This document shows positions 31,021-38,286 of a stretch of 64,000 bases of DNA, one piece after another. Every line of letters begins with the position of its first letter. Within the stretch, counting starts at the first letter, position 1. The stretch is taken from contig CANIBQ010000004.1 of assembly GCA_947465645.1 (NCBI GenBank), positions 59,706-123,705 on the forward strand, in the 5' to 3' direction. The DNA is from Acidobacteriota bacterium. GTDB lineage: Bacteria; Acidobacteriota; Vicinamibacteria; Vicinamibacterales; UBA2999. A program made the position numbers and the translations under genes. The notes under the pieces were generated by a model. That model did not search any database, was not told where the DNA came from, and worked only from the letters and a program-made list of their open reading frames with translations.

Positions 31021-31296
31021 ATGTTTACGGATAATACGCAGCTTGTAACCAACGCACCGTCAACCACCGACAGCGTCGTCGCGCGCGGCTTGAACCAGGT
31101 GCAGCAGTTCATCTGCGGCCTGCACGGCCACGACGCGCTGCTCCATTTCGAGGGCCGCCGGATGTCGCTGCAGTGCACCTCGTGCGGCTACGAAACGCCC
31201 GGCTGGGACCTGAACAAGGAATCGGCCCAGGCTGATTCGCAGCCGGCGCCACGCCAGATCCGGTGGCCGCTGCTCGGCGAGCGTCGCGTCGCGTAA
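31021..31296 (+). CDS. small Cys/His zinc-ribbon-like protein
   Basis: A 91-residue protein starting at ATG 31021 after a purine-rich GGGGGA site. The centre has 'FICGLHGHDALLHFEGRRMSLQCTSCGYETPGWDL'; the Cys, His and CxxC spacing suggests a single zinc-binding site. N- and C-terminal parts are polar. I recognise a conserved hypothetical type found in related soil acidobacteria but no assigned function. It may be an RNA or protein binding factor, and the upstream sigma-54-like site would give conditional expression. Confidence 0.65.
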   Translation: MFTDNTQLVTNAPSTTDSVVARGLNQVQQFICGLHGHDALLHFEGRRMSLQCTSCGYETPGWDLNKESAQADSQPAPRQIRWPLLGERRVA

Positions 31297-31298
31297 CC

Positions 31299-31372
31299 GG
31301 CGGGTCCACAGGACCCGCCCTACGATGGATCCCCCCGGATTCCTGCACGTAGGCCGGGTCTTTAGACCCGGC
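31299..31372. terminator. two family A stem-loops between convergent genes
   Basis: GGCGGGTCC-ACA-GGACCCGCC (31299-31319) and GCCGGGTCT-TT-AGACCCGGC (31353-31372) lie between the zinc-ribbon gene and the convergent M20 peptidase gene, one hairpin close to each stop codon. Confidence 0.65.
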
Positions 31373-31373
31373 G

Positions 31374-32516
31374 TCACCCTCCGGTAAAGGCGCGCGCCAG
31401 CGAGGCGAGCGCGTCGCGACACGAACGAACCTCATCGATCCGCACGTACTCTTCGGCGCTGTGAAGGCCCGCCCCGCCCGGCCCGAACAGGACCGATGGA
31501 ATGCCTGCCGCGCCGAGAATCGCCGCATCCGTCCAGAACGTCATTCCGACCCGCCGGGTGGAGCGCCCGCTCGACGCGGCCGCATCCGCGAGCAACGCCG
31601 GCAGCCGGTCACCCGCATCGATCTCATACGCGTCCCGTCCGAAGGAGGCGCGAGCCGTGCCTTCAAACTCGGGGTCCTCGGCGCGAAGGATCGCGAGGAT
31701 CTCCTCCACCTCAACCAATGCCGCATCCGAGGCCTCGCCAGGAAGTGTCCTGCGCTCGAGCTGGAGCGCACAGCGATCGGGATAGCTACTCAGCTCATGC
31801 CCGCCGCCAATAACCGAGGCGTGAAGGGATCCCGTCCCCAGCAGCGCGTGGGCGCTGCGCGCTTGAAGCCGTCGATCGAGCGCCTCGAGACGATGCAGCA
31901 CCCGGCCCATCCGGAGGATCGCATCGCGCCCGTCAAAGGGGCGGCTGCCATGCGCGGCCCGTCCGCGGGTCTCCACCTCGAGCCACTGAAAACCCTTGTG
32001 CGCAATCGCGACATCGAGGTCGGTTGGCTCGGTCACGACCGCCCCGTCGGCGCGCCAGGTGGCGACCAGGGCTTCCGCGCCGATGCTGGCGTGTTCCTCG
32101 TCAACCACCGCGGCCACGATCACCCGGCCGCGCGCCAGGCCGCCGCTTTCGGCCAGCAGCCGCACGGCGCCAATCATCGCCGCGACGCCCCCCTTCATGT
32201 CCTGGCTGCCGCGGCCGTAGAGACGTCCATCGCGCTCGATCGCGTCAAAGGGTCGCGTCATGCCGGTGACGCCGACGGTGTCGGTGTGGCCGCAGAACAT
32301 CAGGACCGGCCCTGGACTGCGTCCTTCGAGCACCGCGACGACGTTGGGACGGCCTGGGGCGACCTCGGTCACGTCCACGCTCAAGCCAATCGAGACGCAC
32401 TCGACGGCGATCCGCTTCGCGACCTCGGCTTCACCGCGCGCGCCGGGGACCAGCGCCGGATTCACGGAGTCGATGGCGACGAGATCGCGCAGGAGATCGA
32501 GGGTGTGATCAGCCAT
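31374..32516 (-). CDS. M20-family metallopeptidase (ArgE/DapE type)
   Basis: A 380-residue zinc hydrolase. Metal ligands are visible in 'FCGHTDTVGV', 'GRGSQDMKGGVAAMIGAVRLL' and 'AAVVDEEHASIGAE', and the terminal ligand in 'GPGGAGLHSAEEYVRIDE'. The dimerisation domain is inserted from about 170 to 290. The family includes acetylornithine deacetylase, succinyl-diaminopimelate desuccinylase and carboxypeptidase G2; this one cannot be assigned a substrate. I prefer the ATG at 32516, which gives the normal family start. The gene is divergent from the CCA-adding enzyme. Confidence 0.85.
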   Translation of the reverse strand: MADHTLDLLRDLVAIDSVNPALVPGARGEAEVAKRIAVECVSIGLSVDVTEVAPGRPNVVAVLEGRSPGPVLMFCGHTDTVGVTGMTRPFDAIERDGRLYGRGSQDMKGGVAAMIGAVRLLAESGGLARGRVIVAAVVDEEHASIGAEALVATWRADGAVVTEPTDLDVAIAHKGFQWLEVETRGRAAHGSRPFDGRDAILRMGRVLHRLEALDRRLQARSAHALLGTGSLHASVIGGGHELSSYPDRCALQLERRTLPGEASDAALVEVEEILAILRAEDPEFEGTARASFGRDAYEIDAGDRLPALLADAAASSGRSTRRVGMTFWTDAAILGAAGIPSVLFGPGGAGLHSAEEYVRIDEVRSCRDALASLARAFTGG

Positions 32517-32548
32517 GGCAGCGGGGAAATGACGCACAATCATCGTGC

Positions 32549-33958
32549 ATGTCGGTGGACCTTGCGAGAGAGATCGCACTGGCGGCCAGGGACGCGGGCG
32601 GGCGCGCGCTTGTCGTCGGCGGCTGGGTCCGCGACCGTCTGAGGGGCCATCCCTCGAAAGACGTCGACGTCGAGATGTTCGGCATCCCGCAGGACCGCCT
32701 CCCCGGGCTGATCGCGCGGTTTGGCAGGGTGGAAGCCGTGGGAGAGAGCTTCGCGGTCTACAAGCTGGTCGCGCCTGGCGCTGACTCCGTCATCGACGTC
32801 GCACTGCCCCGCCGCGAGTCCAAGAAGGGGCGAGGCCACAAGGGATTCGAGGTTCACGGCGATCCGTTGATGTCAGTCGCGGACGCGGCACGCCGCCGCG
32901 ACTTCACGATCAACGCGATCTCCTGGGACCCGTTGACGGAGGGGTTCGAAGATCCGTTCGACGGCCGCGCCGACCTCGCGCGGCAGCTCCTGCGGGCCGT
33001 CGATCCGCAGACGTTTGGCGACGACAGCCTGCGCGTCCTCCGCGCCGTCCAGTTCGCGGCGCGCTTCGAGTACTCGCTCGACGACGGCACGGCAGCGCTG
33101 TGCCGGGCGATCCCCCTCGACGATCTCCCGGCCGAGCGGATCTGGGGTGAGATCGAAAAGCTGCTGCTGCACGCCGAGCGCCCCTCCATCGGCTTCGCGC
33201 TCGCGCTCGCGCTCGATGTCGTCGACCGCGTGCTGCCGGAGCTGAGACCGCTCGCCGGCTGCGAGCAGGAGCCCGAGTGGCATCCCGAAGGCGACGTCTG
33301 GACGCACACGCTGATGGTGATCGACCAGGCGCGTGCGCTGAACGGCGATCTCGATCGTGCGCGCCTCATCACCGTCATGCTCGGGGCGGTGTGCCACGAC
33401 CTCGGCAAGCCGGCGACGACCAGGGTGATCGACGGCCGCATCCGCTCGCTCGACCACGAAGAAGCGGGCGTCGCCCCGACGCTCACCCTGCTCGACCGGC
33501 TGAACGTGCACACCATCGACGGATTCGACGTCCGCCGCCAGGTGGTCGGACTGGTCGCCCATCACCTGAAGCCGGGGATGTTCTGCAAGGCCGGGAACGT
33601 CGGCGATGGGGCGTTCCGCCGCCTCTCGCAGAAAGTGGACCTTGAGCTGCTCGCCCGCGTGGCGCGCGCCGACTGCCGCGGACGCACCGGCGACTTCGAC
33701 TGCTCGGCGATGGACTGGTTCATCGAACGCGCGCGGGCGCTCGGCGTCCAGCACCAGCCGCCGGCGCCGCTGCTGCTTGGACGGCACCTGCTGGCGATCG
33801 GCCTCTCACCCGGGCCCCAGGTCGGCGAGATCCTGAGGCAGGTCTACGAGAGGCAGCTTGACGGGGAGATTGAAACCGTCGAGGAGGCGATCGCCGCAGC
33901 GACACGGATCACAGGAAGCGCGCGTGATCCTCAGCCGACACGTTCCCCCCGGAGATAA
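32549..33958 (+). CDS. cca: CCA tRNA nucleotidyltransferase with HD domain
   Basis: A 469-residue class II nucleotidyltransferase adding or repairing the CCA end of tRNA. 'ALVVGGWVRDRLRGHPSKDVDVEMFG' is the G-W-VRD and DxD metal site. 'ADAARRRDFTINAISWD' and 'DPFDGRADLARQLLRAVDPQTFGDDSLRVLRAVQFAARF' are the PolyA_pol and RNA-binding motifs. A C-terminal HD domain follows (CHDLGKP, then LDHEEAG and 'GLVAHHLKPGM'). CACAAT eight bases before the ATG suggests a leaderless messenger. The last 50 bases overlap the convergent dehydratase gene. Confidence 0.92.
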   Translation: MSVDLAREIALAARDAGGRALVVGGWVRDRLRGHPSKDVDVEMFGIPQDRLPGLIARFGRVEAVGESFAVYKLVAPGADSVIDVALPRRESKKGRGHKGFEVHGDPLMSVADAARRRDFTINAISWDPLTEGFEDPFDGRADLARQLLRAVDPQTFGDDSLRVLRAVQFAARFEYSLDDGTAALCRAIPLDDLPAERIWGEIEKLLLHAERPSIGFALALALDVVDRVLPELRPLAGCEQEPEWHPEGDVWTHTLMVIDQARALNGDLDRARLITVMLGAVCHDLGKPATTRVIDGRIRSLDHEEAGVAPTLTLLDRLNVHTIDGFDVRRQVVGLVAHHLKPGMFCKAGNVGDGAFRRLSQKVDLELLARVARADCRGRTGDFDCSAMDWFIERARALGVQHQPPAPLLLGRHLLAIGLSPGPQVGEILRQVYERQLDGEIETVEEAIAAATRITGSARDPQPTRSPRR

Positions 33959-34829
33959 CCGCCACGGTCCCCGGCGCGATCGTCCCGGCCGATCGAAGGA
34001 CCGCGGCCACGCTCGTCGCCCCGCTCGGCTCCACGATCATGTTCGCCTCGAGGAAGAGCCAGGCGACCGCCGCGGCGATCTCGGCGTCATCCACCGTGAC
34101 CAGCTCGTCGACATGCGCCTGCACGTGCGCGAACGTGAGATCGCCAGGGCGGAGTGGCAGCAAGCCGTCGGCGATGCTCGAGGTCTTCTCGAGGGTCACG
34201 GGATGGCCGGCCGCGCGCGAGGCCGTCATCTTGGCCGCCCCGGTGGGCTCCACGCCGACGACGCGCACGTCGGGCCTGGCGCCCTTGATCGCCGCGGCCA
34301 CGCCGGAGATGAGGCCGCCTCCCCCCATCGGCACGTACACCGCCGCGACGTCCGGGCGCTGCTCGAGGATCTCCAGCCCGACGGTGCCGGCGCCCTCGAT
34401 GATCCACGGGTGATCGAATGGCGGCACCATCGTCAGGCCACGGGCCGCCATTTCGGACTCCGCGCGGACCTTGCGATCGATCGAGGTGGTGCCGGCGAAG
34501 ATCACCTCGCCCCCGTAGCGCCGGACCCCCTCGACCTTCACGCGAGGAGCGGTCTCGGGCATGACGATGACGGCGGGGATGCCGAGGAGCTGGGCGGCAA
34601 GCGCCACCGCCTGGCCATGATTGCCGGATGAATAGGTGATCACGCCGGCGGCCCGCGCGGCGGGATCGAGCTGCGCGAGCATGTTCGCAGCGCCCCGCAT
34701 CTTGAATGCGCCCATCGGTTGCAGGTTTTCGCACTTCACGGCGAAGGCAGGCGCGACCTCGACCAGCGGCGTGTAGTTCGCGATGCCGCGGATGCGTTCG
34801 GCAGCAGCGCGGATCTCAGCGAGCGACAC
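33909..34829 (-). CDS. threonine/serine dehydratase-like PLP enzyme
   Basis: A 306-residue fold-type II PLP enzyme. The Schiff-base Lys is in 'QPMGAFKMRGAANM', the phosphate-side loop in 'SSGNHGQAVALAAQLLG' and the Gly-rich phosphate cup in 'VPMGGGGLISGVA'. It lacks the regulatory ACT domain, so it belongs to the catabolic threonine dehydratase/serine racemase group, making 2-oxobutyrate or pyruvate and ammonia. I use the GTG at 34829 with GAGG upstream. It follows the M28 peptidase by 20 bases, so both are likely in one operon linking peptide and amino acid breakdown. Confidence 0.87.
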   Translation of the reverse strand: MSLAEIRAAAERIRGIANYTPLVEVAPAFAVKCENLQPMGAFKMRGAANMLAQLDPAARAAGVITYSSGNHGQAVALAAQLLGIPAVIVMPETAPRVKVEGVRRYGGEVIFAGTTSIDRKVRAESEMAARGLTMVPPFDHPWIIEGAGTVGLEILEQRPDVAAVYVPMGGGGLISGVAAAIKGARPDVRVVGVEPTGAAKMTASRAAGHPVTLEKTSSIADGLLPLRPGDLTFAHVQAHVDELVTVDDAEIAAAVAWLFLEANMIVEPSGATSVAAVLRSAGTIAPGTVAVISGGNVSAEDHARFL

Positions 34830-34849
34830 GAGAGACCTCAATGGCTGTC

Positions 34850-36532
34850 CTAATTTGTTCCGGCCGCGCGTGGCCGCGCGAACTGCTCGTTCGGGTTGTA
34901 GGTCGGCAGCTCCGGGGCGTTGGCGATGTTCCACCCGAGCTCCGCGAGGAAGCGCATGTCCTCGACGGCACCCGCGTAGTCCCAGTTCGCTTTGATCTCG
35001 TCGCTCGGCTGGTGATAGTCCTTCTCGTTGTACTCGTCACGCAGCGTTTTTGCGAACGCCGGATCCCGGCCGACGAACTGCGTCGGCTCGCTCAGTGACA
35101 CCGCCGGGATGCCCGCCTTCGCCAGCGGGAAGTGATCGGATCGGAAGAAGTACCCGCGCCCTGGCTCTGGATCGGGACCGACCACGCGTCCGCGCTCCAT
35201 CGCCAGTTGCGCGGCCAGCCCTCCGAGCGTGGACCGCTCCGCTCCGAGCAGCACGATGTCCTTGGACGGGCCCGCCAGGTTCAGCGAATCGATGTTGATG
35301 TTGCCCGCCCAGGCGCCGGCCGGAAGCACCGGCTGCGAGGCGAAGTACTCGGCGCCAAGCAGGCCCGATTCCTCCGCGGTCGGAAAGACGATGTAGATCG
35401 AGCGGGCCGGGCCTCCGGGCGTCCGTGCCAGCGCTTGCGCGATCTCGAGCGTCCCCGCGAGGCCGGAGGCGTTGTCGATGGCGCCATTGAAGATGCGATC
35501 GGCGTCGGCGCTTTCTCCCGGAGCGGCCTGCCGCATCCCAAGGTGGTCGTAATGTGAGGTGTAGATCACCGCCTGCTGCGGGTTGCGTCCCTTCAGCACG
35601 CCAATCACGTTCGGCGACGATTTCTGTTCGACCTTCTGGTTGAGCGTGGCCGACGCCTGGATCCCGAGCGGAGCCGGCCTGGCGCCGCGCATCACCGCCG
35701 CCGATCGAAGCGCGTCGAGATCCTGCCCGCCTCGCTTCGCGATCTCGCGCGCCGCGCGATCGGTCACCCACGCCTTGAGCCCGAGTGTCGGCGCGCCTGC
35801 CGACGCCGGAATCGAGTACTGGGTGCCGCTCCACGACGACTGCACGACCTGCCACGGGTAGGTGGCGGATTCGTCCGTATGAATGAGGATCGCGCCCGCT
35901 GCGCCCTGCCGCGCGGCTTCCTCGAACTTGTAGGTCCAGCGGCCGTAGTAGGTCAGCGCGGCGCCGCCAAACAGCTCGGGCTCCCCCGACGGCGCGGGCG
36001 GATCGTTCACCATGATGAGCGCGACCTTGCCCTTCATGTCGGTGCCCGCGTAGTCGTTCCAGTCGTACTCGGGGGCGACGATGCCGTGGCCCACGAACAC
36101 AATCTCCCCTCCTGCGTTCACCCGCGGCTCCTGCACGCCGCTGAATGCCACGACATCGTCGAGGTACTTGAACGGCGCGCCTGGCCCCGCGGAGAGCGTG
36201 AACGAGGGGTCGACCACCGACTCGACGATGGAGACGTCCTGGAAGTAGGTGCCGTTGCCGGCTCCCGGTTCGAAGCCGAGCAGTGCGAGCTGCGCGGCGA
36301 GGTAGTTGGCGGCCAGTTGTCCTCCCCGTGTGGAAGGCGCGCGTCCTTCCAGGAGGTCATCGGCGAGGAATTTCAGGTGTGCGGCGATGTCCTCGCCTCG
36401 AATCTCATCGAGCGCCAGGCCCCCGGCTGATGCGGCCAGCGCGGGGCGCGGGCTGCCGGGCCGTTCCTGCCCCACGAGAACGGCAGCAATTACGACAATC
36501 ACGATCCCGGCGAGCCAGAACGTCGTTCGCAT
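34850..36532 (-). CDS. M28-family zinc aminopeptidase with PA domain, exported
   Basis: A 560-residue protein with an N-terminal signal anchor (FWLAGIVIVVIAAVLV). A protease-associated domain (about 135-275, 'IVFVGHGIVAPEYDWNDYAGTDMKGKVALIMVNDP') is inserted before the catalytic part. Zinc ligands are in 'YTSHYDHLGM', 'GAIDNASGLAGTLEIA', 'PTAEESGLLGAEYF', 'NIDSLNLAGPSKDI' and 'RSDHFPLAKAGIPAVSL'. It would remove N-terminal residues from peptides outside the cytoplasm. TATACT lies six bases before the ATG. The dehydratase gene follows closely. Confidence 0.9.
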   Translation of the reverse strand: MRTTFWLAGIVIVVIAAVLVGQERPGSPRPALAASAGGLALDEIRGEDIAAHLKFLADDLLEGRAPSTRGGQLAANYLAAQLALLGFEPGAGNGTYFQDVSIVESVVDPSFTLSAGPGAPFKYLDDVVAFSGVQEPRVNAGGEIVFVGHGIVAPEYDWNDYAGTDMKGKVALIMVNDPPAPSGEPELFGGAALTYYGRWTYKFEEAARQGAAGAILIHTDESATYPWQVVQSSWSGTQYSIPASAGAPTLGLKAWVTDRAAREIAKRGGQDLDALRSAAVMRGARPAPLGIQASATLNQKVEQKSSPNVIGVLKGRNPQQAVIYTSHYDHLGMRQAAPGESADADRIFNGAIDNASGLAGTLEIAQALARTPGGPARSIYIVFPTAEESGLLGAEYFASQPVLPAGAWAGNINIDSLNLAGPSKDIVLLGAERSTLGGLAAQLAMERGRVVGPDPEPGRGYFFRSDHFPLAKAGIPAVSLSEPTQFVGRDPAFAKTLRDEYNEKDYHQPSDEIKANWDYAGAVEDMRFLAELGWNIANAPELPTYNPNEQFARPRAAGTN

Positions 36533-36538
36533 GTCGAC

Positions 36539-36544
36539 AGTATA
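36539..36544 (-). promoter_or_regulatory. -10 box (TATACT) for the M28 peptidase
   Basis: TATACT on the minus strand ends six bases before the ATG at 36532, fitting a leaderless messenger. Confidence 0.45.
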
Positions 36545-36590
36545 GATGCGGCCCAACGTGCGCCGGAATCCTGTTTGCAGTCCTTAATGC

Positions 36591-37295
36591 GTGCCTGACT
36601 CGACCGCAAAGTCGGAGGAAGACCAGAAGCCCGCTTCGCTGAGCTCGACAGATCGCCCTACAGATCAGCGCGGCGGGCAGGTCGCGCAGTTCGCGAGTCC
36701 CCATCGCGAGCTCAACGACCGCCTGCTCTCAGAGCTCATCGATGCGGTCAAAGGCGTGCTCCGCAAGGAGAGCAGCGACAAGCTGCGTGACGTCTACCTG
36801 ATTGGCGACATCGAGAAAGACACCGCGCGGACCGCCATCGAGCGCCTCCGCGAACTGGCCAACGAGAACACCCGTCCCATCACCATCTACATCAACAGCG
36901 CGGGTGGCAACGTCACCGACGGCCTGGCGATCCACGACGCCATCCGGGAGATCGTGCGCCGCGGCGTCCAGGTGACGATCGTCGTACAGGGCATGGCCTA
37001 CTCGATGGGATCGGTCGTGCTGCAGGCGGCCAGCGAGGGCCGGCGGCTCGCCCAGCCGCACGCATGGATCATGATTCACGAGCCGGCGAAATGGGCGGGC
37101 TGGCAGTCGACGTCAGCCGCCGCGCAGCATCTCGATCGGCTCAAGCAGATGCAGAAGCAGATCTACAACATCATGGCGGCGCGATCCGGCAAGTCGCTGC
37201 AGAAAATCATCCGCGACACCAAGCGGACCGACTACTACCTGGACGCGACGATGGCGCTCGAGTACGGGTTGGTGGACGGGATCGTGGAAAGTTAG
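36591..37295 (+). CDS. ClpP-family serine protease
   Basis: A 234-residue protein from a GTG. The first 60 residues are a polar leader not found in the core family. The catalytic triad is Ser138 (GMAYSMGSV), His163 (WIMIHEP) and Asp near 214 (KRTDYYLDATMALEYGLVDGIV), with the normal Ser-His spacing of 25. 'ITIYINSAGGNVTDGLAIHDAI' is the ClpP handle and oligomer region. No clpX lies beside it, and the active-site context differs from housekeeping ClpP (GMAAS), so it is probably a second ClpP paralogue with its own partner. Confidence 0.85.
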   Translation: MPDSTAKSEEDQKPASLSSTDRPTDQRGGQVAQFASPHRELNDRLLSELIDAVKGVLRKESSDKLRDVYLIGDIEKDTARTAIERLRELANENTRPITIYINSAGGNVTDGLAIHDAIREIVRRGVQVTIVVQGMAYSMGSVVLQAASEGRRLAQPHAWIMIHEPAKWAGWQSTSAAAQHLDRLKQMQKQIYNIMAARSGKSLQKIIRDTKRTDYYLDATMALEYGLVDGIVES

Positions 37296-37319
37296 AGGCC
37301 CGGGGCTACGAGGTCGGCC

Positions 37320-38237
37320 TCACGCCGCGGCGCGGGCGGTGCGGAATTCTTCGGTCAGCCTCGCGACGTTACCAGCCACCGAATGCAGCGACGGCGCCCA
37401 GCCAAGCGCGCGCGCGCGCGGGCTCCGTACGATCTGGTTGAGCGCGAGCGCGTCAGCGTAGTCGCCAAGCTTCTTGCGGGCTTCCGCGATCGGCATGTGC
37501 CGGATGTCGGGCCGCATCTTCGCCTGACGGGCGATCGCTTCAACGATGTCGTCAACGCGCTCGTCGGCTTCGTCATTGGCGTGGAACACGCCGGAGGCGT
37601 CCGGGTTGGTCGCGATCTTCAGGTATAAATCGGCCAAATCCCGGTCATATACGCACGGCCAGTGATTCTGGCCGTCGCCGATGACACGGACCAGCCCGTT
37701 GGCCGCGTCCTTCAGCAGGTCGCCGACGATGCCCCTGGCGCCGCCGTAGACGATGCCGGGACGAATCACCGCGGTCCTGAGCGCGCGGCCTCGGCCCGCG
37801 TCGAGCACGAGCTTTTCGTGCTCGGGACGCCACGCGATCCATGGCGTCGGACGCACCGGCGCATCCTCGGCCGCCTGTCCGGTGGTGTTTCCCAGGACCC
37901 AGACGCCGGATGTGTACACCACGCTGATCGGCTGCCCGGTGGAGGTGCGCCGGATGGCCGCGCCGAGCAGCGCTTCGATGCCCTGGCGATCGACCTTCTG
38001 GCCGCGCTTCGAATACTCGTACGCCGTGTGGATGATGCTGTCGGAATTCTCGGCGGCCGCCGCGTACGACGCCGGCTTCGCGAGCTCGCCGAGGATCGGC
38101 TTGACGCCGCGCAGCGCGACGCGCTCCGCTTTCTCGGGATCGCGGACGAGCGCGGTGACGTCGTGCCCCGCGCGCACGAGCGCCTCGAGCACGGCCGATC
38201 CGATGTAACCCGTGGCCCCGGTCAGGAAGATCCGCAT
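37320..38237 (-). CDS. NAD-dependent epimerase/dehydratase (extended SDR)
   Basis: A 305-residue protein. The Rossmann motif is TGATGYIGSAVLEALV. 'DSIIHTAYEYSKRGQKVD', 'VVYTSGVWVLGNT' and 'AVIRPGIVYGGARGIVGDL' place it in the NAD(P)-binding extended or atypical SDR group. The usual YxxxK pair is not in the normal place, so it may be an atypical reductase acting on small aldehydes or sugar derivatives. Its promoter (TACAAT, twelve bases before the ATG) is divergent from that of the ligase fusion. Confidence 0.85.
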   Translation of the reverse strand: MRIFLTGATGYIGSAVLEALVRAGHDVTALVRDPEKAERVALRGVKPILGELAKPASYAAAAENSDSIIHTAYEYSKRGQKVDRQGIEALLGAAIRRTSTGQPISVVYTSGVWVLGNTTGQAAEDAPVRPTPWIAWRPEHEKLVLDAGRGRALRTAVIRPGIVYGGARGIVGDLLKDAANGLVRVIGDGQNHWPCVYDRDLADLYLKIATNPDASGVFHANDEADERVDDIVEAIARQAKMRPDIRHMPIAEARKKLGDYADALALNQIVRSPRARALGWAPSLHSVAGNVARLTEEFRTARAAA

Positions 38238-38249
38238 GCGAGGTCGCCC

Positions 38250-38274
38250 ATTGTAGCTGATCGCCCACTACAAT
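38250..38274. promoter_or_regulatory. paired divergent -10 boxes (TACAAT)
   Basis: TACAAT on the minus strand at 38255-38250 and on the plus strand at 38269-38274, each exactly twelve bases from its start codon (38237 and 38287). Fourteen bases separate the boxes, so the two promoters are interlocked. Confidence 0.5.
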
Positions 38275-38286
38275 GCCCCCGGACGG

